From Desulfacinum infernum DSM 9756 (GTDB lineage: Bacteria; Desulfobacterota; Syntrophobacteria; Syntrophobacterales; DSM-9756), in assembly GCF_900129305.1 (NCBI RefSeq), contig NZ_FQVB01000016.1, positions 1 through 64,000 on the forward strand: a stretch of 64,000 nucleotides of DNA, given 5' to 3'. A program made the position numbers and the translations under genes. Every line of letters begins with the position of its first letter. Within the stretch, counting starts at the first letter, position 1. A model generated the notes under the pieces. It saw nothing but the letters and a program-made list of their open reading frames with translations, searched no databases and was not told where the DNA came from. Shown here one piece after another: positions 1-9,013 of this stretch.

Positions 1-228
1 ATCGTCCGCGACTCCCTGTGCGGCTTCAAAATCACTTTTGCCCAGGCACAGGAGACCGAGATAGGTCTTCACCACATCCCCGTGCGAAACCCTCGGCTGC
101 CCGGGAACTTCCTTTTCCAACCGTTCGCACAGGCTTGTATAGCCGTTGATCAGGTTCCCTACCAGAGCCAAACCCGAGTGGCTGCTGTAGAAGGCTTTCG
201 AAGACTGTTCGATCACAATTTTCTTCAT
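1..228 (-). CDS. IS1380-family transposase, N-terminal fragment (cut by window edge)
   Basis: The reverse strand reads 76 open codons from an ATG at 228 to the window edge. The protein begins MKKIVIEQSSKAFYSSHSGL and goes on with a stretch containing SHGDVVKTYLGLLCLGKSDFEAA, the usual amino-terminal region of IS1380-family DDE transposases (established family knowledge, recognised by eye). The catalytic domain lies outside the window, so whether the element is intact cannot be judged. A good promoter lies about 40 bp upstream, and the local sequence (229-330) is clearly more AT-rich than its surroundings, as expected of an element acquired by transfer. Confidence 0.85.
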   Translation of the reverse strand, partial: MKKIVIEQSSKAFYSSHSGLALVGNLINGYTSLCERLEKEVPGQPRVSHGDVVKTYLGLLCLGKSDFEAAQGVADD

Positions 229-263
229 GCGAGCACCTGCCAAGTGAAAGGTTGACAGGAGAC

Positions 264-292
264 TCTATAGCACAAAACACGTGTAAATTCAA
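264..292 (-). promoter_or_regulatory. Probable sigma70 promoter of the transposase gene
   Basis: On the reverse strand TTGAAT (292-287) and TATAGA (269-264) are separated by exactly 17 bp, about 35 bp upstream of the transposase ATG. The element end probably lies close upstream, near 295-312, where the reverse strand reads CCTTATCTAGGGTTTTG; no partner end is available to confirm an inverted repeat. Confidence 0.5.
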
Positions 293-312
293 AACCCTAG
301 ATAAGGTCTGAT

Positions 313-690
313 ATTTGTTTGGTTAAAATCACACTCACGGATTAAGGAAAATAGCTTGCCCGACAATTAGGCGCCCTTGGCCGCCATTCCGCTGCGGCAT
401 TCGGACTCGCGATTTGTCGGCAAGTGACCCATGTCGTTTGTGGAGCGCTGCCCATGCGCGGACGAATAGAGCCCGGCGGCCAACCCGGCGGGTCCGGAGA
501 GAAAAGGTCATCCGTAGAGCTGCCGGGCGCTTGCATTGGCGCCCACGCCCCTCCTCCGTGAGCCGCGATCCCGCTAAACCCATACAAACTTTGCCACGAA
601 GCGTGGAGGAAAACGGCCTCGCGAGTATGCAATAGGTATTCGAGTGCGAAATAAGGACTTGAGCTGAAAGGGATGACGGCGAGGGCTGCT
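313..690. other. Intergenic stretch without a convincing gene
   Basis: This stretch lies between the end of the insertion sequence and the kinase gene at 691. Open frames cross it on both strands, but none shows a recognisable domain, plausible codon choice or ribosome binding site. It could be decayed sequence left by earlier insertion events. Confidence 0.5.
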
Positions 691-1794
691 TCAGGCTCCT
701 GATTTCCCAGGCTCGTCTGGTAGGGGGCGAACGCCACAGCGCGGATGGCGGATCGGTCGGAACCGGTCGGGATCCTGTTCGATTTCGCGCACCAGCTTGT
801 GGAGTCCGGGAACCGAGCGCCCGGCGGGACCGTTCAGCAATTGGTTTAGCCGCTTCCAGCCGGCCGGGATGTGCTGGAGAAAGCCCTTCTTGCCCTTTTG
901 ATCTCCCAGGAAGGCGTAGGCGGCCAGCGCCTGAAGGCACCGGCACAAGGCAACGGTCTGAAAGCGCTCCCAAAAGTCCGCCCGTGATCCGCCGAGAACG
1001 GGTCGGGCCTTTTCCCAATAATGTTGCGCCAGGGACCGCCACATCCTGTCGGGAAGCATCACGTACGGGTCCAGCAGAAGACTGGCCAGATCGTATTCCG
1101 GGGGGCCGAAGCGCATGCCCTGATAGTCGATGACCCAAAGGGATTCCCGGTGGACCATGAGGTTCCTGCTTTGAAAGTCCCTGTGAAAGACCAGGGAGCC
1201 CCGGTTCTGCCCCGCCCTTTCGGCCAGGGAAAGAAAATCGTCGGCCAGCCGCGTTTCCGTTCCTTCCAGCGCGAGAAAATTTTCAAGGAAAGACCGGCGA
1301 AAGTAGTGGAGTTCCCGCTGGAGGACGAAGTCCGGCGTGTATCGCGCCCCGTCGAAGCACCAGTCGGCGGAAAATCCTTCCGGGGCCGTGCGATGAAGGC
1401 GTGCGAGGACGTCCACGGCTTCGCGATAAAGCCGCTGCACTCGAGCCCATGAACCCGGTCTTCGGGCCAGGTCGTAGAGGTGCACCCGGCCCAGGTCTTC
1501 CAGAAGAAAGACGCCGTCGTTCTGGCACGCCGCCAGGATGCGGGCCACCGGCGCCCCCCGGGATTCCAGATGACGGCCGATATGCCACATGGAATCCACC
1601 TCATCCACCCGTGGGTTCTTTCTGTCCGCCACCAGGGCGATGACGCTCCGGCTCCGAAGATGAACGCGGTAGAAACGCCGGTCCGATCCGTCCCCTGCCA
1701 GGGGCTCCAGCGTCTCGAGGGAGACCAGGCGGCCGCTCTCGGCCAGGAGGGACAGAATGCGCGCCTTGTCGTTATTCTCATGGAATCGGTTCAT
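691..1794 (-). CDS. Aminoglycoside-phosphotransferase-fold sugar kinase (AmgK-like)
   Basis: A 367-residue cytoplasmic kinase of the APH/choline kinase fold. The catalytic loop is visible as FHRDFQSRNLMV followed by VIDYQGMRFGPPEYDLASLL, giving the catalytic Asp, the Asn and the metal-binding Asp of the family. AmgK enzymes phosphorylate the anomeric carbon of N-acetylmuramate or N-acetylglucosamine and work with the uridylyltransferase MurU in a peptidoglycan salvage route. The role is assigned here mainly because the start codon overlaps the stop of a MurU-like nucleotidyltransferase gene by 4 bp (ATGA) and because a NagZ-like gene is divergent nearby. An open frame continues upstream of the chosen ATG, but that extension lies inside the neighbouring gene. 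The sugar specificity is inferred. Confidence 0.8.
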   Translation of the reverse strand: MNRFHENNDKARILSLLAESGRLVSLETLEPLAGDGSDRRFYRVHLRSRSVIALVADRKNPRVDEVDSMWHIGRHLESRGAPVARILAACQNDGVFLLEDLGRVHLYDLARRPGSWARVQRLYREAVDVLARLHRTAPEGFSADWCFDGARYTPDFVLQRELHYFRRSFLENFLALEGTETRLADDFLSLAERAGQNRGSLVFHRDFQSRNLMVHRESLWVIDYQGMRFGPPEYDLASLLLDPYVMLPDRMWRSLAQHYWEKARPVLGGSRADFWERFQTVALCRCLQALAAYAFLGDQKGKKGFLQHIPAGWKRLNQLLNGPAGRSVPGLHKLVREIEQDPDRFRPIRHPRCGVRPLPDEPGKSGA

Positions 1795-2792
1795 GATGGC
1801 CGTTTCATCACCCTTCCGTCGGCAAGAAGGATCTCGTTTCGGTGGTCGGTTTCCACCCGAACGCCGTCGGTCACGATGCACCCCCTGAGGGAAACTCCGG
1901 GCGCCACCCGAACGTTCTCCCAGAGGATGACGTCCTCCAGGAAGGCGTCCTTGGCGATCCGGCAGCCGGCTCCCACGACGACCATGCCCTGAAAACGCGC
2001 GTCCGGATCCACCCGGGCGTCGGGGTGGACAAAAACGGGACCGTGATCGTTCCCGCCTTGAGGAAGAAGCTTTTTCGGATTGGAGGCGCATTCCCGGTTG
2101 AGTGCCCAATAGGCGTCCGGGGAACCGATCTCGCGCCACCATAGGTCGGGAACGCACCACGCCGCCGGAGGGTTATTTTGGCAAATGAGCTCTTCATACA
2201 GGTCGATGATATGGTGGGGCACGCCTTTGGGCAGGTTCCGGAGGATCCTCGGCTCGATGACGTGCACTCCCGTGAAGGTCCAAAGCCGGGTGCCCGCCAC
2301 GTGAAGATGACTCCCGGAATGCCGGGCGGGTCTTTCGAACTCTTCGATGCGGTTCCCGGCGGTGTTGACGCGCACGGAATCGAATCTTTCGGAACGGCAC
2401 AGAAGCAGCGTGGCCGGAGCGCCCGAGTCCTGGTGAACGCGAAAGAGTTCCTTGACCGACACATCGCAGGCGATGTCCGCGTTGACGGCCAGAAAGGGAC
2501 CATCGTCCAGGACGGACAGGGCGTTTCGGAGTCCGCCGCCGGTTCCCAGGATCTTCCTTTCGCGGAGGAGATGAACGCGCACCGGCCATCGGCTGCGGGC
2601 CAGGTGCGCTTCCAGCTGATCCGCCAAGTGGTGCGCGTTGATGACAATCTCCGAAACTCCCTCGTCGGCCAGTCGCCGGATCCAGTAGTCCAAGAGGGGC
2701 ACGTTGACCACGGGGCACAGAGGTTTGGGGCGGACATCGGTCAAGGGTCGCAGGCGCTCGCCGTAGCCCGCGGCCAGGATCATGGCCTTCAT
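1791..2792 (-). CDS. Sugar-phosphate nucleotidyltransferase with C-terminal beta-helix (MurU-like)
   Basis: A 333-residue nucleotidyltransferase. The signature MKAMILAAGYGERLRPLT, then RPKPLCPV, is the nucleotide-binding start of the family, and LAVNADIACD carries the metal-binding Asp. The ATG at 2792 is chosen because GGGAGG lies 8 bp upstream. About 80 C-terminal residues (VHPDARVDPDARFQG, then GAGCRIAKDAFLED and more) look like left-handed beta-helix hexapeptide repeats, which classical MurU of about 225 residues lacks; a GDP-mannose or glucose-1-phosphate enzyme is therefore an alternative. It is the first gene of a two-gene operon with the kinase, which fits a kinase-nucleotidyltransferase salvage pair making a UDP-sugar. 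Confidence 0.78.
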   Translation of the reverse strand: MKAMILAAGYGERLRPLTDVRPKPLCPVVNVPLLDYWIRRLADEGVSEIVINAHHLADQLEAHLARSRWPVRVHLLRERKILGTGGGLRNALSVLDDGPFLAVNADIACDVSVKELFRVHQDSGAPATLLLCRSERFDSVRVNTAGNRIEEFERPARHSGSHLHVAGTRLWTFTGVHVIEPRILRNLPKGVPHHIIDLYEELICQNNPPAAWCVPDLWWREIGSPDAYWALNRECASNPKKLLPQGGNDHGPVFVHPDARVDPDARFQGMVVVGAGCRIAKDAFLEDVILWENVRVAPGVSLRGCIVTDGVRVETDHRNEILLADGRVMKRPS

Positions 2793-2857
2793 GGGGTGAT
2801 TTTCCTCCCAAAACACCAGATGGAATGGTCACCACACCAGCTTGTTCATGGGTTCCT

Positions 2858-2985
2858 GGGAGCCTGTCCGAGAACTCCCCCAACCGTCAGTCCCGCGCAA
2901 GCGGGAGTCCATAAGTTGGCGGACAATCTGGATCCCCGCTTACGCGGGGATGACGAATGGGCTTCGAGCGCCTTGACAGACGGGC
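2858..2985. repeat. Dispersed repeat, type A copy (right end decayed)
   Basis: It starts GGGAGCCTGTCCGAGAACTC and contains two small palindromes, one around CCCGCGCAAGCGGGA and one around CCCCGCTTACGCGGGG. Near-identical blocks occur at 9781-9922 and 26779-26920. The right terminal inverted repeat is degenerate here. It fills the gap between the divergent nucleotidyltransferase and hexosaminidase genes. Confidence 0.75.
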
Positions 2986-3095
2986 GCCGATCCCGTTAAC
3001 TGCCTTTCTTGTCGCGGGAAACGGGCCGCACCATTTCACAACCGGCCTGTGGTGCACCGAAGACCCCACCCGAGCCGGCTCCCTGGGGGATCCAC

Positions 3096-4112
3096 ATGAC
3101 AGCCCTTGATACCACGATTCTGGACGCTGTGGGACGCCATCTTTTCCTGGGATTCAATGGAACCACACCGGACGGGGATCTTCGGGCCCGCCTCAGGTTC
3201 TTTCGGCCCGGTGGATTGGTGCTCTTTCGTAGAAACATTGAAAGCGAGGCGCAGCTCCGGGATCTTGTGGCGGCCGTGTCCGCATGGGCCCTGGAGGAGC
3301 TCAAGAGGCCCCTTTTGTGGGCCATCGACGAAGAGGGCGGAACGGTCCAGCGCCTCAGGGCCATCCACGGAAGCATGCCGTCGGCGCTGGAGCTGGCCTC
3401 CCGGGGACCATCCGAGGTGGAACGGGTGGCGGACGAGACGGCGGGAAGGCTCCGCCGTCTCGGAATCTCCATCAATTTTGCGCCCGTTTTGGACGTGGTG
3501 GAAGACCCGGATCGGCATTTTCTGGGCACTCGGGCGCTGGGATCCGATCCGGAAGAAGTGGGAGAGCTCGGTGCCCGCTGGATTCGAGCGCAGCAGGCCC
3601 TTGGCGTCCTGGCCGTGGCCAAGCACTTTCCCGGCCTGGGGCCCGCCGGGCTGGATCCCCACGACCATTTGCCGGTCCTGAAAGGCGTCTCCCGGAAAGA
3701 GATGACCCGACAGCTCCTGCCCTTTCGCCGGGCCGTGGAGGCGGGGGTTGCGGGGGTGATGACCTCACACGCCGTCTACGAGTGCTGGGACGAACAATGG
3801 CCCGGGACTTTGTCTTCGGTCATCAACCGAGGCATATTGCGCGAACAGCTGGGCTTTCAGGGGGTTCTCTTTTCGGACGATCTGGACATGGAGGCAATCC
3901 GGGGCCGTTACGAGCCGGAAACCCTCGTCCGCCAGACCTTGCTGGCCACCGTGGACGCGCTCCTGGTCTGTCAGCATGAGGAAGGCGCCGAGCCCCTGTT
4001 GAGAGCGCTTCATGACGCGGTGCGCCGCCACGCGGACCTGCGGGACGCTCACCGCAAATCCTTGGAACGCCAGGACTCGGCCCTGGCTCTTTGCTTTGAC
4101 ATCGCCCCATAG
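3096..4112 (+). CDS. nagZ: Beta-N-acetylhexosaminidase, glycoside hydrolase family 3 (NagZ-like)
   Basis: A 338-residue enzyme without signal peptide, of the size of cytoplasmic NagZ. It shows the substrate-binding KHFPG (residues 176-180), the Asp-His dyad region LDPHDHLPVL, and FSDDLDM with the nucleophilic Asp (about 261). NagZ removes N-acetylglucosamine from muropeptides during cell-wall recycling. The ATG at 3096 has a G-rich site (TGGGGGA) 7 bp upstream; an in-frame upstream ATG at 3009 would add 29 residues lying outside the domain. It is divergent from the AmgK/MurU-like pair, so the three genes could together return amino sugars from peptidoglycan to the UDP-sugar pool (inference). 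Confidence 0.9.
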   Translation: MTALDTTILDAVGRHLFLGFNGTTPDGDLRARLRFFRPGGLVLFRRNIESEAQLRDLVAAVSAWALEELKRPLLWAIDEEGGTVQRLRAIHGSMPSALELASRGPSEVERVADETAGRLRRLGISINFAPVLDVVEDPDRHFLGTRALGSDPEEVGELGARWIRAQQALGVLAVAKHFPGLGPAGLDPHDHLPVLKGVSRKEMTRQLLPFRRAVEAGVAGVMTSHAVYECWDEQWPGTLSSVINRGILREQLGFQGVLFSDDLDMEAIRGRYEPETLVRQTLLATVDALLVCQHEEGAEPLLRALHDAVRRHADLRDAHRKSLERQDSALALCFDIAP

Positions 4113-4154
4113 GTGAGATACCGTTCGCCGTTACCCCCAAGACGAGGTGGACCC

Positions 4155-5348
4155 ATGACCTTCAACATCGAGCAATTCAGCCGGATGCGGCGGCTGCCGC
4201 CTTACGTTTTCGCCCAGGTGAACGCCCTCAAGATGGAGCGGCGTCGCGCGGGAGAGGACATCGTGGATCTGGGGATGGGAAACCCCGATGTGCCCACTCC
4301 CCAGCACATCGTGGACAAGCTGGTGGAAGCGGCTCAAAAGGGCCACAACCACCGTTATTCGGCCTCGCGGGGCATCACCAAGCTGCGCCATGCCATCTGC
4401 GACTGGTACAGACGGCGCTACGACGTGGATCTGGACCCCGAAACGGAAGCCGTGGTGACCATCGGAGCCAAGGAGGGTTTGTCCCACCTGGTGCTGGCCC
4501 TGGTGAGTCCCGGTGACGTGGTCTTTTCCCCCAACCCCACCTACCCCATTCATCCCTATTCGGTGATCATCGCCGGGGGCGATCTGAGGTCCATTCCCAT
4601 CGGTCCCGACCGCGACTTTTTTGAGGATCTGCTCGTTGCCACCAAGCAGACCTGGCCGCGGCCCAAGATGCTCATCATCTCCTTTCCCCACAACCCCACC
4701 ACGGCCGTGGTGGACCTGGACTTTTTCCGAAAGGTGGTGGATTTTGCGCGGGACAACCACCTGATGGTGATCCACGACCTGGCCTACGCGGACCTGACCT
4801 TCGACGGCTACCAGGCTCCCAGCATCCTCCAGGTTCCCGGAGCCAAGGACGTGGCGGTGGAATTCTTTTCCATGTCCAAGAGTTACAGCATGGCCGGCTG
4901 GCGCGTGGGGTTCTGCGTGGGCAACCCGGAAATGGTGGCGGCCCTCACCCGGCTGAAGAGCTATCTGGACTACGGAATCTTTCAGCCCATCCAGATCGCC
5001 GCCATCATCGCCCTCAACGGAGACCAGTCCTGCGTTCAGGAGATCGTGGACGTCTACCGGTCCCGGCGCGACGTTCTGGTCGATGGGCTGAACCGGGCGG
5101 GCTGGGCCATGGAAAAGCCCAAGGGCACCATGTTCGTCTGGGCGCCCATCCCCGAACCGTTTCGGCACATGGGGTCGGTGGAATTTTCCAAGTTTCTCAT
5201 AGAAAAAGCGAAGGTGGCGGTCTCCCCCGGTTTGGGATTCGGGGAATACGGCGACGACCACGTGCGTTTCGCCCTGGTGGAAAACGAGATGCGCATCAAG
5301 CAGGCGGTGCGCGGTATTCGGAAGGCCTTGCAGAACGCCGGGGGATAA
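4155..5348 (+). CDS. alaC: PLP-dependent alanine transaminase AlaC family
   Basis: A 397-residue fold-type I aminotransferase. The protein follows the AlaC (YfdZ) pattern closely: [15 protein letters not shown] at the start, [12 protein letters not shown], the pyridoxal-phosphate lysine in [15 protein letters not shown], and [18 protein letters not shown] near the end. AlaC transfers an amino group between glutamate and pyruvate; LL-diaminopimelate aminotransferases are related, so a lysine-pathway role cannot be fully excluded. The ATG at 4155 follows a GAGGTGG site; an upstream ATG at 4113 adds 14 residues with no family counterpart. It lies 42 bp after nagZ and is separated from the threonine genes by a repeat. 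Confidence 0.88.
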   Translation: MTFNIEQFSRMRRLPPYVFAQVNALKMERRRAGEDIVDLGMGNPDVPTPQHIVDKLVEAAQKGHNHRYSASRGITKLRHAICDWYRRRYDVDLDPETEAVVTIGAKEGLSHLVLALVSPGDVVFSPNPTYPIHPYSVIIAGGDLRSIPIGPDRDFFEDLLVATKQTWPRPKMLIISFPHNPTTAVVDLDFFRKVVDFARDNHLMVIHDLAYADLTFDGYQAPSILQVPGAKDVAVEFFSMSKSYSMAGWRVGFCVGNPEMVAALTRLKSYLDYGIFQPIQIAAIIALNGDQSCVQEIVDVYRSRRDVLVDGLNRAGWAMEKPKGTMFVWAPIPEPFRHMGSVEFSKFLIEKAKVAVSPGLGFGEYGDDHVRFALVENEMRIKQAVRGIRKALQNAGG

Positions 5349-5360
5349 ACCATGCCCGTA

Positions 5361-5577
5361 GGAGCTTGTCTGAGAATGGTCCTCCGGCTCAAGAGGCCGG
5401 CGAATTTTCTTTCTCTTCGTAGCCGCGGGGCTTCAGCCCCGCGGAAAGGCCCATCGCAACCCCATGAAGTGACGGGAAATACGCGATGGCCTATCCAACG
5501 TCCGGAAGTTCTTTCGCAGCCCTAAAGGGCTGCGCTACGAGAAAAGAGGTCGTCCACGCCGTTTTCGGACAGCGTCC
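5361..5577. repeat. Dispersed repeat, type B copy (reference copy)
   Basis: About 217 bp with imperfect terminal inverted repeats: GGAGCTTGTCTGAGAATG at the left and the complement of GGACGCTGTCCGAAAACG at the right. Inside are two strong palindromes, one with arms CCGCGGGGCT/AGCCCCGCGG and one with arms CGCAGCCCT/AGGGCTGCG. It is flanked by GTA on both sides, a possible short target duplication. No coding capacity is apparent. Confidence 0.85.
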
Positions 5578-5638
5578 GTAGGACGGCGACGGCACACAAG
5601 CGGCAATCCTCCAGCCTTCAAGGAGTGGTCATAAACAA

Positions 5639-6967
5639 ATGGAATCGGTTCGCGTTGGATTGATCGGATGGGGAACCGTGGGATGCGGGGTGATCCGCGT
5701 CCTGGAAGAAAACGCCTCGGTGATCCGGGCCCGGCTGGGCTTTCCCCTGGAACTGGCGCGGGTGGCTGACCTGGATCTGGAAACGCCGCGCCCGGTGCCG
5801 GTGGCCCGGGAAAAGCTTACCCAGAACGCCCGGGAGATCCTGGAGGATCCCGGGATTCAGATCGTGGTGGAGCTCATCGGCGGCCTGGAGCCCGCCAGGT
5901 CCTTCATCCTGGAGGCCCTGGAGCGAGGAAAGCACGTGGTGACGGCCAACAAGGCCCTGCTGGCCCATCACGGCAATGAACTCTTCGAGCACGCCGAACG
6001 GCATGGCGGTTCCATCGGCTTCGAAGCCTCCGTGGCGGGCGGCATTCCTCTTTTGAAGTCGCTCCGCGAAGGACTCGCCGGAAACAAGGTGGACACCATC
6101 TTCGGAATCCTCAACGGGACCGGCAATTACATCCTGACCCGGATGACGGAAGAAGGCCTGGCTTTTGCCGACGCCCTTCGGGAGGCCCAGGAGAAGGGCT
6201 ACGCCGAAGCCGACCCCACCCTGGATGTGGACGGGATCGACACGGCCCACAAGCTGGCCATCGCCGGGGCCATGGCCTTCGGAACCCCCATCCGCTTCGA
6301 TCAGGTGTACGTGGAAGGAATCCGCCAGATCGACCCGCTGGATGTGCAGTTTGCCACCGAGTTCGGCTATCAGCTCAAGCTGCTGGCCATCGGCCGCCAC
6401 GTGAACGGTCAGCTGGAGATGCGCGTCCACCCCACCCTGATTCCCTCCTCCCACGTGCTGGCCAGCGTCCGCGGCGCCTACAACGCCGTGCACCTGCACG
6501 GAAACGCCGTGGGGAGCATCATGCTCTACGGGCTGGGCGCCGGCATGATGCCCACCGGGAGCGCCGTGGTGGCCGACATCATGGACATTGCGCGGGATCT
6601 GGCCTCGGGCGTGGTCAACCGGGTGCCCCCCCTGTCCTTCCTTCCGGAGAACACCCAGGACATCCCGATCCGGCCCATGGAAGACGTGACCACCAAGTAC
6701 TACTTCCGTTTTTCGGCCGTGGACCGTCCCGGGGTGTTGTCCAAGATTTCCGGAATCCTCGGGGAAAACGCCATCAGCATCGCGGCGGTGATTCAAAAGG
6801 GCCGGGAAGTGGAAGGGGCCGTGCCCATCGTCATGCTCACCCACGAGGCCCAGGAAAGGGCCGTGCGCAAGTCCCTGGAGGCCATCGACCGGTTGGACAT
6901 CGTGCGCGGGCCCACCCGGATCATCCGCATCGAAGACAGCGAGAACAGCCACGTGGAACGCGAGTAG
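5639..6967 (+). CDS. hom: Homoserine dehydrogenase
   Basis: A 442-residue NAD(P)-dependent enzyme that reduces aspartate semialdehyde to homoserine in the threonine/methionine branch. The Rossmann start VGLIGWGTVGCGV, the NKALLAHHG segment, the catalytic-domain motif GILNGTGNYILTRM and the Lys/Asp region DPTLDVDGIDTAHKLAI are all present. The last 80 residues form an ACT domain (FRFSAVDRPGVLSKISGILG), so feedback control by an amino acid is likely. AAGGAG lies 13 bp upstream of the ATG. The gene is 12 bp upstream of the mutase-like gene that probably supplies the next pathway step. Confidence 0.95.
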   Translation: MESVRVGLIGWGTVGCGVIRVLEENASVIRARLGFPLELARVADLDLETPRPVPVAREKLTQNAREILEDPGIQIVVELIGGLEPARSFILEALERGKHVVTANKALLAHHGNELFEHAERHGGSIGFEASVAGGIPLLKSLREGLAGNKVDTIFGILNGTGNYILTRMTEEGLAFADALREAQEKGYAEADPTLDVDGIDTAHKLAIAGAMAFGTPIRFDQVYVEGIRQIDPLDVQFATEFGYQLKLLAIGRHVNGQLEMRVHPTLIPSSHVLASVRGAYNAVHLHGNAVGSIMLYGLGAGMMPTGSAVVADIMDIARDLASGVVNRVPPLSFLPENTQDIPIRPMEDVTTKYYFRFSAVDRPGVLSKISGILGENAISIAAVIQKGREVEGAVPIVMLTHEAQERAVRKSLEAIDRLDIVRGPTRIIRIEDSENSHVERE

Positions 6968-6979
6968 GGGCGGATTTCC

Positions 6980-8200
6980 ATGAGAACGAAAATCGTCATT
7001 CTGGTGGGAGACGGCATGGGGGACTTCCCCGTGGCGTCCCTGGGCGGGCGAACCCCCCTGGAGGTGGCCCGGATCCCTCACATGAACCGGATCGCCGGGC
7101 TGGGCGAGATGGGCCGGGTGCAAACCATCCCCCAGGGGATGGAACCGGGAAGCGACATCGCCAACATGGCCCTGCTGGGCTACGATCCGGCCGTCTACCA
7201 CACCGGGAGGGCCCCACTGGAGGCCGCCAGCATGGGGGTGTCGTTGGATTCCCATCAGGTGGCGTTTCGCTGCAACCTGGTCTATGTGGAAACGGACGAA
7301 CAGGGCGTGCGCCGCATGGGAGACCACTCGGCGGGGCACATCTCCACGGAGGAGGCCCGCGATCTGGTGGCCGCCTTGCAGCAAGCCTGCGACGGACTGC
7401 CCCTGCGGCTCCACGCCGGAGTGAGCTATCGGCACCTTCTGGTGTGGGATCACGGCGATGAATCCATCAGGACCACTCCTCCGCACGACATCCTGGGAGA
7501 GCCGGCGGACGGCTATGCGGAAGTTTACGAGCGGGTGGAGGTTCTTTCCCGGTTCGTTTCCAGGGCGGCCCGAATCCTGGCCGATCATCCGGTGAACGTG
7601 AAAAGGCGGGAGGAGGGCAAGCGGCCCGCCAACGCCGTGTGGCCCTGGGGCCAAGGGCGGGCTCCCAGCATGCCCACCCTTCAGGAACGCTTCGGCCTTA
7701 CGGGGTGCATGATTTCGGCCGTGGATCTCTTGAAGGGACTGGGGGTCTATGCGGGTCTGGAGCCGGTCCACGTCCCCGGCGCCACGGGCTATCTGGACAC
7801 CAACTACCAGGGCAAGGTGGACGCCGCGCTGCGGGCCCTGGAGGATGTGGATCTGGTCTTTGTGCACGTGGAAGCCCCCGACGAGGCGTCCCACGAAGGC
7901 AGCCTGGAGAAAAAGATTCAGGCCATTCAAGACTTCGATGCCAAGGTGGTGGGGCCGATCCTTGAGGGGCTTCGACACAAGGGACCGGTGCACCTGCTGG
8001 TGGCGGCCGACCACCTGACGCCCCTGAGCATCCGGACCCACGTGGGCGACCCCTCCCTCTTTGCACTCTTCAAGGGCGATTGGGCAACGGCAACGCCACC
8101 GGCCGTTGAAGTTTTCTTTCATGAGGCCGCCGCGTCGGAGACCGGGCTGCATCTGCCCAGCGGCGAGGCGCTTTTCCGGCGGCTCGTGGGATCGACGTAG
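6980..8200 (+). CDS. Phosphoglycerate mutase-superfamily protein, probable homoserine kinase
   Basis: A 406-residue member of the alkaline-phosphatase-like superfamily, of the archaeal-type cofactor-independent phosphoglycerate mutase (ApgM) branch. It opens with VILVGDGMGD (metal-binding Asp), then GSDIANMALLGYDP with the phosphorylated Ser, and later VHVEAPDEASHEG and LVAADHLTPLSIRTH with metal ligands. In several bacteria this subfamily sits between homoserine dehydrogenase and threonine synthase and has been proposed to replace the homoserine kinase ThrB. Here it follows hom by 12 bp and no ThrB is visible, which supports that role. Glycolytic mutase activity remains the alternative. Confidence 0.8.
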   Translation: MRTKIVILVGDGMGDFPVASLGGRTPLEVARIPHMNRIAGLGEMGRVQTIPQGMEPGSDIANMALLGYDPAVYHTGRAPLEAASMGVSLDSHQVAFRCNLVYVETDEQGVRRMGDHSAGHISTEEARDLVAALQQACDGLPLRLHAGVSYRHLLVWDHGDESIRTTPPHDILGEPADGYAEVYERVEVLSRFVSRAARILADHPVNVKRREEGKRPANAVWPWGQGRAPSMPTLQERFGLTGCMISAVDLLKGLGVYAGLEPVHVPGATGYLDTNYQGKVDAALRALEDVDLVFVHVEAPDEASHEGSLEKKIQAIQDFDAKVVGPILEGLRHKGPVHLLVAADHLTPLSIRTHVGDPSLFALFKGDWATATPPAVEVFFHEAAASETGLHLPSGEALFRRLVGST

Positions 8201-8385
8201 CAATGAGGTCCCTTTCCTCTTCGGGAACCCGCACCAAAACGTTCGGGATGTCCGTTTAGCTCGCAGCGCAGGCCTTGAGGTCTGACGTGGGGCTTCCCGG
8301 AAGTGCATCCACCATGGGAAGTGGCGGGCTCGTTCATGGCGTTTTATGGGAAACGCCACTACTTTCCGTTTGTCCGAGCGACCTA

Positions 8386-8411
8386 TAGGGGCGAATGATC
8401 ATTCGCCCCTA
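8386..8411. repeat. 26-bp perfect palindrome in the gap after the mutase-like gene
   Basis: The arms TAGGGGCGAAT and ATTCGCCCCTA flank a central GATC, so the block is fully self-complementary. A similar but unrelated-in-core palindrome occurs at 49774-49801 and an imperfect one at 22332-22360. The rest of the 393-bp gap (8201-8593) holds no gene that can be supported. It could be a bidirectional transcription stop or a short repetitive element. Confidence 0.7.
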
Positions 8412-8593
8412 CAGGAGGCTGCTCCCAGAGTTGCGTTTCCTTTTTCGTTGGCGCTGACTCTCCGTGATGGGAATTGACACAAGGCGGCTGACAGCGCGGT
8501 GCAGGTCCTTGTATCCGTGCGGGGTGGCGCAAGGGAGACCATGACCGTTAAGATGACCCTGCATTCCAAGAATCTCTTGGCCGGGTATCGACA

Positions 8594-8995
8594 ATGAGAG
8601 CGACTCTACGTGTTCTGTACGGCGACACGGACGCCATGGGCCAGGCCTACTACGGCAACTACATGCGCTGGTTCGAAGTGGGCCGGGCGGAATGGTTCCG
8701 GAGTCTCGGAACCAGCTACCGACGCCTGGAAGAAGACGGCATTTTCCTTCCCGTCATCGAGGCGCACTGCCGGTATTTCAAGCCGGCCTTCTACGACGAC
8801 GTTCTGGAGATCGAAACCCGGTTCCGGTTCTCCGGGCCGGCCCGGTTGCGGTTCGACTACACGATCACCCGAAACGGAACGAACGAACGGTTGGCCGAAG
8901 GCTACACGGTGCACGTCTGTGTGGACGCCGAGCGGCGCGTATTGAAGCCGCCTCCGGCCTTGCGCTCTCTGCTGGAAGCCGGCCGAAACGACTAG
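8594..8995 (+). CDS. YbgC/FadM-family acyl-CoA thioesterase
   Basis: A 133-residue single hotdog-fold protein. The 4-hydroxybenzoyl-CoA thioesterase signature is visible at the start: VLYGDTDAMGQAYYGNYMRW with the catalytic Asp, followed by FEVGRAEWFRSLG. Such enzymes hydrolyse acyl-CoA or acyl-ACP thioesters in the cytoplasm; substrate cannot be told from the sequence. The ribosome binding site before the ATG is weak. It lies 18 bp upstream of hisA and is probably cotranscribed with it, though no functional link to histidine synthesis is known. Confidence 0.85.
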   Translation: MRATLRVLYGDTDAMGQAYYGNYMRWFEVGRAEWFRSLGTSYRRLEEDGIFLPVIEAHCRYFKPAFYDDVLEIETRFRFSGPARLRFDYTITRNGTNERLAEGYTVHVCVDAERRVLKPPPALRSLLEAGRND

Positions 8996-9013
8996 ACTCC
9001 CCCGAGGTTCAAG

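Noticed and set aside
335-1138. A 267-codon minus-strand frame running across the gap into the kinase gene
   Set aside because: It overlaps the kinase in another frame, is Arg/Pro/Ser-rich and has no domain or ribosome binding site.
5618-8359. A 913-codon open frame on the minus strand opposite hom and the mutase-like gene
   Set aside because: His/Gly/Gln-rich translation without domains; it is the antisense of two well-supported genes and an effect of high GC content.
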